64,000 nucleotides of DNA, taken from CAADGY01 sp900696665. GTDB lineage: Bacteria > Acidobacteriota > Terriglobia > Bryobacterales > Bryobacteraceae. The position numbers and the translations under genes were made by a program. The DNA lies in contig JAPSFM010000014.1 in the NCBI GenBank assembly GCA_035063885.1, forward strand, positions 16,146 through 80,145, written 5' to 3'. Below the pieces are notes generated by a model. The model worked only from the letters and a program-made list of their open reading frames with translations, had not been told where the DNA came from and did no database searches. This document shows positions 51,030-61,500 of this stretch, in pieces. Positions within the stretch are counted from its first letter, which is position 1; each line of letters begins with the position of its first letter.

Positions 51030-53070
51030 GCCCCACCATTACCGAGATAGGATAGCCTGGCGTGCCGTGAATCCTTTCCGTGGGTAACGCGTTTTGCAAC
51101 CTCGATTCGAGGTAATTCTGCGTTTCGAAGTACGCCCTGTCGGTAAGATTGTCGATGGCGATATTGAACTCGACACCGCGGCGGATACGGCGTGACGCGC
51201 TGAAATCCACCACGGTGTGGCCGGCGGCGCGGATTGTGGGGTCCAGCGGATCGAGTCTGTAGTGATTAATTGCGCGCAGGCGGAGCGAACCACTCCACCC
51301 ATGCCACCCGGCCACCGTTATTGCGCCGTTTGCGGCAAAATGCGGAGCACGCTCGATGTACTCCCGCGGATTGGTCCCGCGGTAGTAGGAGTTGAGAACC
51401 TTCGTGATGCCCCCCTCGAGTGCGAGCCTTCGCGTGATCCCGATGGATGCCTTCGCCTCGAAGCCATATGCCCGGCTGGGTCCGGCAAACTCGAGCGAGC
51501 CGTCGTCGGGTATGTAGACGAGTTCGTTCGACCGGTCGATCCAGAACAAGTCTGTCGTGAATGCGTACCTTCCAAACTGGTGGGAAGTTCCCAGCTGATA
51601 GAAATCGGTTGTCGCAAGCAGATCTCCACGCGGAGCTTCCACAATGCCACGCGCATCCAGCGATGAAATGCCGCGGCCGTAGTTGAAATACAAGGTTGCC
51701 GGTACGCTGCGGCTGGGTGTGAACGCGATGTTCGCCTTCGGTTGTATGTTACCCTGCCGCCGCACCATGCTCCCGTCCGGGTCGGCTCTGTCATCCAGGT
51801 CGAAGGAAAACAGGTCGTATCGCAAGCCTCCACCCACCTGGAGACGGTTGTTCAGCAGGCTGAACACCTCCTGCACATACCCAGCGCCATTGGTGACGGA
51901 CGCATGCGCACGCAGGGTAATCCCTAGAGGCGTGCGGTTGATGCGCGGGTACATCCCGACGTTGATCTGGTTAGCGTGGAAATTTCCACCGGCTGTGAAC
52001 AGACCGCTTGCTCCAGCCCAGGAGTGTGGCTGGGTGTATTGCAGATTGGCGCCTTCCTGCAGCCGCGAGTCGTGCTGCTGGATGCCGTCTCCGTTCACCG
52101 GGTCGTTGAGGAAAAAAGTGAAGTTTGAATAGAGATCGAACAAAGACCGGCTGAGAAAGCCGTCGAGTTTCCAAACCCCGCCTCCGGCTGTATCCGCCCG
52201 GTAATAGAGTCCAGCCGTGCCGGCGCGCACCCGCCCCCCGTCGCCGGGGTCGAGTGAAGCAAACCGGTCCAGCCGTCCCGCATTGACGAGGTCCAGCGGG
52301 AGTTGTCCCGACGAGTAAAAATCGTTGCGGCCGCCGTTCCACTTCAATCCCACGGATCGCCTTTCCGAAAGCCGCCGTGTATAGTTGCCGGTCACATTGT
52401 CGCGCCGGTAGCCCAGGGGTTTGAGGAAAGGACCATCCGTCCGGGAGCCTTCATACGCAATGAAAGACTCGGCATCCTGCAGTTCCGGACTGAAAGCCAG
52501 GAACCCGCGTTGTGCATTGAAAGACCCCCCCTGTATCCGGGCCGTCCAGACATCGGGCAGTGATTCCCGTAGGCGGATGTGCACCACGCCCAGCCCGCTG
52601 AAGTCCCCATACTCGGCGCTGAACGGGCCATTGACGATGCTGACCTCCTGCACGAGTTCCGGGCTCAAAGACTTGAGCGAGCCCAAATACCCCTGACCGT
52701 GGCCCTGCGTTCCCTGGTTCTGTTGCACGTTGTCTACCAGGACTTTCAGACCACCGTTGACGCCTCCATGATCGAGATTGAAGCCAAACCGGCGAACCTC
52801 GATCGACTTGCCGCCGCCTTCGTGCTGGCCCGCGTCGATGCCCGCCGCAAGCAGGTGAAATAGCTGGTCGTCGCGGGAAAAAAGAGTCTGCCGGAACACC
52901 TCTTCGTTCCGCCGTTCGAGCGAGGGCTGGACCGGCGACGCCGTGATGACGATGCTCTGATACAGTACCGGGATGTCGGGCTTCGGCCCGGCTACTTTTT
53001 CCTTAGGCGGCGATTGAGCCTGACACAGCGCCGCAAGAAGCGTGAGCAAAACCGAACAGCGTAGCATCAT
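51001..53070 (-). CDS. TonB-dependent receptor (short, no carboxypeptidase-regulatory domain)
   Basis: A 689-residue outer-membrane receptor. Signal peptide (MMLRCSVLLTLLAALCQAQ), then a TonB box-like segment (SIVITASPVQP), plug domain (LLAAGIDAGQHEGGGKSIEVRRFG, VSIVNGPFSAEYGDFSGLGVVHI) and a barrel ending PISVMVGLTFRFR. The C-terminal aromatic sits near the end but the protein closes in GKQ, not Phe. It lies divergent from the ROK regulator (113 bases), which may control it. The ligand is not readable. Confidence 0.88.
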   Translation of the reverse strand: MMLRCSVLLTLLAALCQAQSPPKEKVAGPKPDIPVLYQSIVITASPVQPSLERRNEEVFRQTLFSRDDQLFHLLAAGIDAGQHEGGGKSIEVRRFGFNLDHGGVNGGLKVLVDNVQQNQGTQGHGQGYLGSLKSLSPELVQEVSIVNGPFSAEYGDFSGLGVVHIRLRESLPDVWTARIQGGSFNAQRGFLAFSPELQDAESFIAYEGSRTDGPFLKPLGYRRDNVTGNYTRRLSERRSVGLKWNGGRNDFYSSGQLPLDLVNAGRLDRFASLDPGDGGRVRAGTAGLYYRADTAGGGVWKLDGFLSRSLFDLYSNFTFFLNDPVNGDGIQQHDSRLQEGANLQYTQPHSWAGASGLFTAGGNFHANQINVGMYPRINRTPLGITLRAHASVTNGAGYVQEVFSLLNNRLQVGGGLRYDLFSFDLDDRADPDGSMVRRQGNIQPKANIAFTPSRSVPATLYFNYGRGISSLDARGIVEAPRGDLLATTDFYQLGTSHQFGRYAFTTDLFWIDRSNELVYIPDDGSLEFAGPSRAYGFEAKASIGITRRLALEGGITKVLNSYYRGTNPREYIERAPHFAANGAITVAGWHGWSGSLRLRAINHYRLDPLDPTIRAAGHTVVDFSASRRIRRGVEFNIAIDNLTDRAYFETQNYLESRLQNALPTERIHGTPGYPISVMVGLTFRFRGKQ

Positions 53071-53136
53071 TTTTTTTTACGTAATACTACCATAAATACG
53101 CTGGCGTCCCTTCAGATGGATCTATAGAAAAGCCTA

Positions 53137-53165
53137 TTGACGTTTTTTTTACAAACTGGAATAAT
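53137..53165 (+). promoter_or_regulatory. Sigma-70-type promoter before the ROK regulator
   Basis: TTGACG (53137-53142), 17 bases rich in T, AATAAT (53160-53165). It places the transcript start about 12 bases before the ATG at 53184, so the leader is short. Confidence 0.55.
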
Positions 53166-53183
53166 GTTGAAGCTCTTGTATTC

Positions 53184-54428
53184 ATGTCCGTCACTTTCAC
53201 GACCCGCGGAGCGCTTCAGAAATCAGTTCTGCGGCAGGCAAATGAGCGGCTCATCCTCAATGCCGTCCGGAATAATCCCACCATCTCAAGGTCCGATCTT
53301 TCTCGCATCACCGGACTTTCTCCCAGTTCCATCAGCTTCATCGTGAACCGCCTGGTTCGCAGAGGAGTTCTTACCGAAGAAAAACTCGAAAAGTACTCGC
53401 AGGTGGGCCGGCGGCCCACAGCGTTGCACCTGGCCACGGATTCCATGCTCGCCATCGCACTGGAAATCAAAGCTGGCGGTACCAGGCTGGCTCTGGCGGA
53501 TCTCAGCGGGCGCTTTCTCCGGCAGAAACTGATCCCCTGGAATTCCAATCCCCAGGTGTTGGCGCAGCGTGCCCATGCGGCTATCCGGAGCATGCTTGAC
53601 CAGGCAGGCTCAAGCCGGGTGCTCGGGGTCGGTGTTGGACTTCCAGGTTCAATCGAGCGGTTTGGCGGACGGGTGATCGCAGCCGAAAATCTGAACTGGT
53701 TCAACGTGGATTTCGGGACGCCGTTGCGAGGCCGGCTGCAACTCCCGTTTTACTTCGAGAACAACGCCCGTCTCTCCGCGCTCGCGGAAAAATGGTTCGC
53801 CGAGCCGGGCAGCAAGCCGCTGCAGGATTTTATTTTTGTTGCGACTGCCGGCGGTCTCGGAACGGGAGTATTCACTGGAGGCCACTTACTCGAAGGCGCT
53901 ACGGCTGTCGGAGGAGAATGCGGGCATATCATTCTGCACCCGGACGGACTTCAATGCACCTGCGGAAACCGCGGCTGCTGGGAACAGTATGCTTCCGACA
54001 AAGCGCTGTGCCGCCTGTATGCCGGGTATGCCGGACTACCGGATGCAACGCGCTGTGATGCGCCGGAGATACTGGATCTCGCGCGGCAAGGCGATGAGGC
54101 AGCCACACGTGCCTTGGGTGAGGTCGCTGATGCTCTGGCTCTCGGGTTTGCCAACCTGCTGATGGTTTTCAATCCGGAGGCCATCATAGTGGGCGACTTT
54201 GCCGCCGATGCCTGGGACTTGATCGAAGCGCGGATCTGGGCCGTTCTGAAAGGCCGCGCTCCACGATATACGCTCGCACCAGTCCGGATCGTCCCCACCA
54301 CTCACGCCCCCGATTCGGCGCTACTGGGAGGCGCATCCGTGGTGTTTTCCCATTTTTTTACACGCTTCGACAACGGCGGCGATCCGGTTCGCCCCGGCGA
54401 GGTTCTCCTGATGCAGGGCGCTCGCTGA
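53184..54428 (+). CDS. ROK-family transcriptional regulator
   Basis: A 414-residue repressor-type ROK protein. The first 75 residues hold a winged HTH (SDLSRITGLSPSSISFIVNRLVRRGVL). The sugar-kinase-like domain has the phosphate segment GVGVGLPGSI, NARLSALAEKWF and the zinc motif CTCGNRGCWEQYAS with the preceding GGECGHIIL. It should sense a sugar or phosphorylated sugar and control its own region. It is divergent from the short TonB receptor. C-terminal end is normal. Confidence 0.9.
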   Translation: MSVTFTTRGALQKSVLRQANERLILNAVRNNPTISRSDLSRITGLSPSSISFIVNRLVRRGVLTEEKLEKYSQVGRRPTALHLATDSMLAIALEIKAGGTRLALADLSGRFLRQKLIPWNSNPQVLAQRAHAAIRSMLDQAGSSRVLGVGVGLPGSIERFGGRVIAAENLNWFNVDFGTPLRGRLQLPFYFENNARLSALAEKWFAEPGSKPLQDFIFVATAGGLGTGVFTGGHLLEGATAVGGECGHIILHPDGLQCTCGNRGCWEQYASDKALCRLYAGYAGLPDATRCDAPEILDLARQGDEAATRALGEVADALALGFANLLMVFNPEAIIVGDFAADAWDLIEARIWAVLKGRAPRYTLAPVRIVPTTHAPDSALLGGASVVFSHFFTRFDNGGDPVRPGEVLLMQGAR

Positions 54429-55088
54429 GTTTTGAGCTCTTATGCTCCCTCTATCTGCATTCGCAGGAACTTCACATGGCGGGCAACGCGGCCGGGATCT
54501 GCACCGGGCATTATTGCGTTCATGGATGGGGGGGCACTGAAGACCTCGATCGAGCTGAAGGACATCGGGGCTCACATCCGCTACCTCAACCTGATGGGCA
54601 ATGGACTGACCCTGTTCGGCCGTTCCGAAGATGGGAATCCGCTATTACGGTCTCGCCCTTCAACTGGTCCGCTCGACGCCCGAGCTCGACACGTCGGCAA
54701 TGGCGATTGCCGGCAAGGCGCGGGCGTTCGTCGCATTAGGCAAGAGGGATTTGCCCCACAAGGCAGCCCCAGCACCGCCAACAGCAACGCCAAAGCGGCA
54801 CCTGTCGCGCGCGTGCCGATCCCCTGGGAGCAGGACCGGTGCGTTGTTGTCAATCGGTTTTCGTCAGTGCAGACGAAGGCTGCGTAGACCCGCCGTGCCC
54901 TGCGGCCCCCAGGATCCGGCTGGAGATCCGGGGCCATGTTGCAGGCATTTTCCGCGTTCACATCGGATTGGCATACAGGGTCACGCCGCAAACGGCGGAG
55001 CTGTTACGCCTTCAGTGTACTGCCGGGCGCCTGGCGCCAACATTGTTCAGAATTTCAACGGCGAAGCCCCGGCAACCGTACGATCCGT
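54429..55088 (+). pseudogene. Degenerate stretch with coding traces and no intact gene
   Basis: About 660 bases with only short broken frames. One frame gives LKDIGAHIRYLNLMGNGLTLFGRSEDGNPLL, and an adjacent frame gives ESAITVSPFNWSA. Together they suggest the remains of a larger protein, weakly like the C-terminal part of a GH2 beta-galactosidase. A later frame (VFVSADEGC... to about 55060) is also broken. This rests on visual resemblance only. The neighbouring ROK regulator makes a lost glycosidase reasonable. Confidence 0.35.
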
Positions 55089-58000
55089 TCACCACCGCAG
55101 CCGCAGCGTCATGCCGATCTCCCGCGCCCTGGTTCCTTCAATCGACAGGTCCGCGCCCGCCAGAATGCTCGTGATCTGCCCCGTTCCGGGCACGGAAATG
55201 TTGCTGATGGGCGGGTTGAACGTCGGATGATTGAACACGTTGGAAGCCGAGGCCACGTACTCCAGCCGGAAGCGCTCACTGAGCTTGAACTCCTTGGCGA
55301 TCGTGAGATGGTGGAGCAGGTACCCGGGCCGGATCAGGCTGTTGACCCCGGCGTTGCCAAAGTGACCCGGAGCAGGCACGGCGAAGCACTCCGGAGCGAA
55401 CCAGCGGTACAGCGACCGCTGTGAACTGGACAGGTTGCCGTCGCAGATGCGGTCCGGTATGCCGCCCACCGTATTGGTGTTCGATGGATCGGACCCCGAA
55501 AAGCTCGGGCTGTAATACTGCCCGGAAGTGTAGAAGGTGATAGTGGTCAGCTTCCATCCGCCGATGGCGGCATCGACAAGCCCCGGGGCGTTGGTCAGGA
55601 AACGGCGGCCTTTCCCGAACGGCAGATCGATCATCGTGTTGAACACTGCCCGGTGGTGTGCGCTGTACGTATCGCGGTTCCAGAAGTGATGATCGTAGGG
55701 GTTCTCCAGGTTCAGGAAGTCGGACATCTGCGATTGCAGGGTATAGTGCGCGTCGAAGGTGATGATGGAGCCCACCTTGCGTTGCACCTCGAATTGCAGC
55801 GAGTTGTAATTACTCCTGCCGTCGTTCTGCGCCATGGTGACGCCGATGAACTGCGGGTAGGGCCGCCGCGCCTGGGTGAACGGGATCAGGCTCGGCTGCG
55901 GCTTGTTGATGGACATGTAGTAATTCAAGCCGCGGCTGCGCGAGCCGATGTACGACAGCCGCAAGCCCAGATCCCCGACCTGCTGCTCCAGCGTGAGATT
56001 GAACTGGTGAATGGTGCCATTGTCGGTTTGCATGGGGAATCCGACCACGCTCTGCGACGGGATGACCGCCGAAGCCAGACTCGCGGGGAACGGGTTGGGA
56101 AACGCGAAGAGCGGTTTTCCATCCGTCACCTGGTTGATGTAGGTTTCCGTGATCTGGAACGGCCCGCCGCCCTGAAGCCGGTTGAAGTACCCTAAGGTCT
56201 CGCTGAAAACGCCATAGCCGCCGCGGATCACGCTCGTATCCCGCAGCCGGTAGGCAAAGCCGAAGCGCGGCCGCAAATTGCGCCGATCCGGCGTGGGCAG
56301 AACGTTGCCGGTCACCACGTTAATATTCTTGGGGTACAGAGGGCTGACCTTGTCCTTGGCGTCGGCCGGCACAATCACGTTGCCGGTACCGGGATCAAAG
56401 GCGTATTGCAGCCCGTCGTCGTAAAACGGAGCCGTCCAGTAATCCCAGCGGATGCCGTAATCCAGGCTCAGCTTTTGGGTCACCTTAAACGTATCCTGCA
56501 CGTAGACTCCGAATTCCTTCTCGCGCCGGTTGCGCTTCAGCAGCGGGTTGACCCGCGAGCTGGTATACGGAAGACCCAGCAGGAAATCGCCGTACGGCAC
56601 ACCGGTGAGGCTCCCGTTGAAATTGAAATTGCCGTAAGTCGGATTCGGGATGCTTCCCTGGTAGGTCTGCACCGTCTTCAACTCACCGCCGAATTTCATC
56701 ACGTGGCGGCCCAGCGACCAGGTGAGCGAATCGGCATAGGAATACTGGTGGTCATCGTTCACCACCCCGCCGCCGGGCATGCTAAAGCCGGTAAAGCCGG
56801 TGACGTTGACGGTGGGAGATCCTTGCAAGCCTTTAAGCCCGGGCAGATTCACGCCTTGCAGCCCGATGCGCTGAATCACCTGGTCGGCAATCAGCGGCTT
56901 CACACCTGCGGTCTCCTTGCCATCCTCGATGAAGTCCGATTTCAACCCCCAGCGGAAAGAGTTGACCAGCCGGGGCGAGAACACGTGGGTGTCGTTGACC
57001 ACCCAGCTACCATGCGAGCGGAACCTAGTCCAGACAAACTGCGGCAGTTGCGAGGCCAGCACGTAGGGAGTGCGCCGCCGGATCCAGCGGCCGTAAATAA
57101 AATTCTTGCTCGAAAAATTGTGATCGATGCGGATCTGCGGGTAGCGCGCCTCGAACAGGTCGCTGGGGAACGGATGCGTGAACCCGAAATTGTTTACCAG
57201 CGCCCCGGGCGAGCCCATGTTCGGCTCGGGAAAGAATTCGTTCTGGATATTCAACGACGTCTGGTTCAGCCGCGACGCCGGGATCATTCGGTTGGGAAAT
57301 GGCTCCCTATTCAGTGGATCGCGCACCGCGGTGGCGAATTGCGAGAGATCGCCCGCCCGCATCTGTTGGCTCGGAACGCTCCTCAGGTTAAAGGTGCCGG
57401 CCGGAATCTTCAGGTAGAAATACGAGACGTAGAAGAAGGTCCGGTTCCGGATGATGGGCCCGGACAGTGCGATCTGCCCGCGATGCTCCTTGCTGGGAGT
57501 CTTGCGCGGGTCGAAGAAATTGCGCGCATTCAGCGCCGAGTTGAAGCCCGTGTAATACGCCTCGCCGTGAAATCCGTTGTCACCGCGCTTGGAGATCATG
57601 TTGTAGTTGGCCACCCTGGCTTGGTCCGCCGTGTTGTTCACGCCGGTCACGGTGATCTCGCTGAAATCCAGCCGGTTGACCAGGTTGACGGTCCCGTCGT
57701 TGGTCACGCCGTCCATGCCCAGGGCCACCTGGGAGGGCGGCTGGCCGTTGATGTTCATGTTCCAGCCGCTGCCCTGGCTCTCCACGCCGGGAAGGGTGGC
57801 CAGCAGCGAATGCGGATAGTAGTTGCGCACCATGGGGCTCTCGTCGTAAAGCTCGCGCTTCACCCCACTGGTGATCTGGGCGCTGTCGGTGGTGATGGGG
57901 CTCACGCCGGCTTCCACCGTAATACGCTCCGCGATCTGTCCGATTTCCAGGCGCACCGGAACGCGGCGGATTTGGGAGCCCTCCAGGACCACGTTGTCGG

Positions 58001-58277
58001 CGACGAAGGCCTTGAAACCGGGCGCTTCGGCCGTAACCCGGTAGGTGCCGGGCACGAGGTCGGGAATCTCGAAATTACCCGCCGCGTCGGTAACCACCTC
58101 GCGCACGTTCACGTTGGTGTTGATATCGGTAACGCTGATCTTGGCGGCGGCCACCGCCGCGCCGCTTGCGTCGATGACGCTGCCTCGGATGGTTGACAGC
58201 AGCAATTGCCCATACAGCAGGCCCGCGGCAGACAGCACTACCACCGCGGAGGATGCGATTCGATACCAGGTTCTCAT
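55089..58277 (-). CDS. TonB-dependent receptor, Oar-like, with carboxypeptidase-regulatory domain
   Basis: A 1062-residue outer-membrane protein with a signal peptide (residues 1-23), then a beta-sandwich carboxypeptidase-regulatory domain (STIRGSVIDASGAAVAAAKISV...VTDAAGNFEIPDLVPGTYRVTAEAPGF, residues about 28-115). The plug and a large barrel end in EIGMTLRLRW (terminal aromatic). This architecture is abundant in Solibacter-type acidobacteria. It opens away from the next receptor across 260 bases. Ligand unknown, probably an oligosaccharide or glycopeptide. Confidence 0.92.
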   Translation of the reverse strand: MRTWYRIASSAVVVLSAAGLLYGQLLLSTIRGSVIDASGAAVAAAKISVTDINTNVNVREVVTDAAGNFEIPDLVPGTYRVTAEAPGFKAFVADNVVLEGSQIRRVPVRLEIGQIAERITVEAGVSPITTDSAQITSGVKRELYDESPMVRNYYPHSLLATLPGVESQGSGWNMNINGQPPSQVALGMDGVTNDGTVNLVNRLDFSEITVTGVNNTADQARVANYNMISKRGDNGFHGEAYYTGFNSALNARNFFDPRKTPSKEHRGQIALSGPIIRNRTFFYVSYFYLKIPAGTFNLRSVPSQQMRAGDLSQFATAVRDPLNREPFPNRMIPASRLNQTSLNIQNEFFPEPNMGSPGALVNNFGFTHPFPSDLFEARYPQIRIDHNFSSKNFIYGRWIRRRTPYVLASQLPQFVWTRFRSHGSWVVNDTHVFSPRLVNSFRWGLKSDFIEDGKETAGVKPLIADQVIQRIGLQGVNLPGLKGLQGSPTVNVTGFTGFSMPGGGVVNDDHQYSYADSLTWSLGRHVMKFGGELKTVQTYQGSIPNPTYGNFNFNGSLTGVPYGDFLLGLPYTSSRVNPLLKRNRREKEFGVYVQDTFKVTQKLSLDYGIRWDYWTAPFYDDGLQYAFDPGTGNVIVPADAKDKVSPLYPKNINVVTGNVLPTPDRRNLRPRFGFAYRLRDTSVIRGGYGVFSETLGYFNRLQGGGPFQITETYINQVTDGKPLFAFPNPFPASLASAVIPSQSVVGFPMQTDNGTIHQFNLTLEQQVGDLGLRLSYIGSRSRGLNYYMSINKPQPSLIPFTQARRPYPQFIGVTMAQNDGRSNYNSLQFEVQRKVGSIITFDAHYTLQSQMSDFLNLENPYDHHFWNRDTYSAHHRAVFNTMIDLPFGKGRRFLTNAPGLVDAAIGGWKLTTITFYTSGQYYSPSFSGSDPSNTNTVGGIPDRICDGNLSSSQRSLYRWFAPECFAVPAPGHFGNAGVNSLIRPGYLLHHLTIAKEFKLSERFRLEYVASASNVFNHPTFNPPISNISVPGTGQITSILAGADLSIEGTRAREIGMTLRLRW

Positions 58278-58387
58278 CGTTTCCCTCCCCCCTTTCCTTC
58301 CACCAGCGCGTCATGGCGCGCGTTTTGCGAAAATCTAGCATTTGTATCACAAACGAACGCTCCTGGGCAATGTCAAGTCTTGTGCAG

Positions 58388-58419
58388 GGTGCATCGAACC
58401 CCTGGTGCATCGAACCCCT
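58388..58419. repeat. Perfect 16-bp tandem repeat between two receptor genes
   Basis: GGTGCATCGAACCCCT occurs twice in a row with no mismatch, 111 bases upstream of the leftward receptor gene and 119 bases upstream of the rightward one. It abuts the -35 of the rightward promoter. A two-copy repeat next to a promoter suggests a regulator site or slippage. Confidence 0.9.
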
Positions 58420-58447
58420 TGACGTCAGCCTTTTTAATATTTACAGT
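58419..58447 (+). promoter_or_regulatory. Promoter of the rightward receptor gene
   Basis: TTGACG (58419-58424), 17 bases, TACAGT (58442-58447) leads to a start about 85 bases before the ATG at 58538. The box begins at the last base of the 16-bp repeat. Confidence 0.5.
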
Positions 58448-58537
58448 ATTCAAAATAATTGAAGCGGATGGGAAACGGATTCCCGTTACCCCAAACCAAG
58501 GTAGCGAAACGTCAACAGCGGCCAATGGAGGTCAGCA

Positions 58538-61500
58538 ATGAAGCACCTGGGCAACTTTCAAAGGGTCTGCCTCGCTCCGGCGCTCGCAATGTGCTTTGCG
58601 GCGCTTGGACACGGTCAGGCAACTCAAGGCAGCATTCTGGGCAATGTTACGGACGCAACCGGGGCCACGGTCCCTGGAGCGGTTGTGACCATCCGTAACG
58701 AGGGTACAAATTTCACACGGGAGGTGAGAACCGACGATAGTGGCGATTACCGCGTGTCCGGGCTGGAACCGGGCAATTACGAAGTGACCATTACAAATCA
58801 AGGCTTTAAGACATTCAAACAAACGAAAGTTGACGTGGTGGCCAACCAGATCAAGAGGATCAACGCCGCGCTGGAGGTGGGGGATGTAAGCACTACGGTC
58901 ACCGTCGAGGGCGGCACGGCACAGGTTGAAACCGAAACTGCAACGCTTTCGAACGTCAAGACCTCGCGCGATTTCACCGAACTCCCCCTCAGCATTTACG
59001 GCCGTGGATGGGCGAACATCACAAACGTGACCGCGGGCATTCAGTCACAGCAGTGTTGTGCATTTCTGGCGAACGGCGCCCGGGGCTCGGGAGTCAACTT
59101 CACGACAGACGGTATCTACTTCATGAATACGATCACCAGCTCGCAGGGTCCCAATGGCTTTTCCGGCGAGATCGAATTTATTCAGGAAGTGAAGGTCATG
59201 ACCGCCAATAACTCCGCGGAGTTTGCGCAGGTGTCACAGTTCGCCGCGGTCAGCAAAGCGGGCACCAATGAACTGCACGGCAGCCTCTACTGGGGCAACT
59301 TCAACAACAAGTTCTCCGCGCGGCAATGGCAGGATACGCAGAAACCGGAGTTCACCAATCACAATATGTTCGCCATCACGAACGGTGGGCCGGTGTACAT
59401 TCCCCGTCTTTACGACGGGCGCAACAAGACGTTTTATTTCTTCTCCTACGGAGGGGCGCGCTATCGGGTGGGATCCCGCACCCGCGTGTCTCTTCCGACG
59501 CCGGCGTTCCGCCAGGGAGATTTCTCCTCGATCGCCAATCTGGTGACAATCGTAGACCCGTTGAATGGACAGCCGTTCGCCAACAACCGCATTCCGGCAA
59601 ACCGCATCAGTCCTGTCTCCGCCGCCCTCCAGGACATCATCTATCCGGACCCCAATCAACCTGGTCTGGGTGACTACGGTCTCACCGAGAACTTCTATGC
59701 GGATCCGGGAGGCCGGTACGATTCGGATGTCTATTCCATCCGGGGAGATCAGAAGATCAGCGATAAGAACTTTCTCTACTCCCGCGTCGGCCTCACAATC
59801 AACAACAAGGACAGTTATCCCGGCCCTTTGAAGGACGGATACGGTCCCGGCGCCTGGCAGGGCAATCACCCCGCCAGAAGTGTCGTGATCTCTGACACCC
59901 ACACTTTCAGCCCGGCGGTGGTGAATGAGGTCAAGCTCGGATACAGCCGCGACTTCGGCTACTGGTTCGACACCAACTACGGGCGCGACGTCCTCTCGCA
60001 GATTGGTCTTCAGGGGATCAGTAATCCCGGTAACGATCCGGCGATAGGGGGGATGCCGAGCCTCTCTTTTGGCGGGTCCGTCGGCTTCGCCGGCACCGAT
60101 ACGTGGGCTAACGGCAACTTTCAGGCGCAGAACACGTACCAGCTCATCGACAATATCTCCTGGTATCGCGGACGCCACAACCTGAAGATGGGGTTCGACG
60201 TTCGCTGGTATCAGATCAATGACCAGTCGAAGCCTCAATCTATGCGCGGCGCATTCTCGTTCGACGACCAGTTGAGTGGATTCAATTACGCCAATTTTCT
60301 CCTGGGCTATCCGAGCTTTGCGACGCGCAGCATCGCGCGCCCCAATGCCTATCCCCGCAGCTCACAGTACATGTTCTACGCGCAGGACGACTTCAAAGTC
60401 AGCCCGCGTGTAACGTTGAACTATGGTCTCCGGTATGAGTATCAGACCCCGTGGGTGGAGAAGTTCGATCGCATGTTCAAGTTCGATCCCACAAGGGCGA
60501 GCCTGGTCACCGCGGGAGACACCCTCCCCACCGACCTGGTTCCGGCTGTTGCGGCGACGCTTCCCATTATCTCGGCCGCGGAGGCCGGCTACCCTGTGCG
60601 GAGTCTCATGAAGACAGATTCCAACAACATAACTCCGCGCTTAGGACTTGCCGTGCGGCCCTTCTCCGACGCTTCGACGGTAGTGCGCCTGGGATGGGGC
60701 CTGTATTCACAGATGTGGCCCGGCTCCATCGGGCTCGGAAATACCGGCGGCCCGTGGCAATCCCAAGAGGTGTTCTTTATCGAAGGCAACACACCGGCCA
60801 TCCGGTTCCCCAATCCGTTCCTCACCACGTCGGAATTTGCCGGTCTTCAGAGCGTCCGCGGCCTGAGCCCCAGTTTCCCGACCGAGCGCACGCAGCAGTG
60901 GAGCGCCTCTTTCGGCAGGCAGATCTGGCAAACAGCGGTCGATATCGCCTACGTAGGGACGTCAGTCAAAAACATCCCCTACACGGAAGACCTTAATCTC
61001 CTTGCACCCAGCACCATTCCGTACAATTCCGCGCGGCGCCCGTATCAGCTCTTCAACTCCGTGAATTTCGTTCAAACGGGCGGTTCCTCCATTTATCACG
61101 GCCTGACCGTCACAGCCAACCGCCGCATGGGCGATGGTCTCTGGTACAACGTCAACTACACTTGGGCCAAGGCGCTGACGGACACGGATTTGGGCAACTT
61201 CGCCCAAGGCGCACAACAAAACCAGTACCAGCGTTTCCTGGAACGCGCCGATGAGCAGCGGCACCGCCGCCATCAGTTGCGTTTCAGCTACGTATATGAG
61301 CTTCCGGTAGGCCGTGGTAAGCCCTTAGGAGGCAACATACCGGCTGTGGCGAACTGGGTGATCGGGAATTGGAATGTTTCTGGCATCACCACGTTTCTCA
61401 CCGGCCAGGTGCTGAGTCCCGCATTCTCCGGCACCGACCCCGCCAATACCAACCAGTACGGCGGCCGTCCGGACCGGATCCGCGATGGCAACTTCGATTC

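Noticed and set aside
56406..58196. A 596-codon plus-strand frame opposite the 1062-residue receptor
   Set aside because: No signal or recognisable domain, and it lies inside a well supported receptor gene.
58388..58419. The 16-bp tandem repeat as a tRNA T-arm (GGGGTTCGATGCACC on the minus strand)
   Set aside because: The stem halves do not pair and no cloverleaf fits; it is kept only as a repeat.
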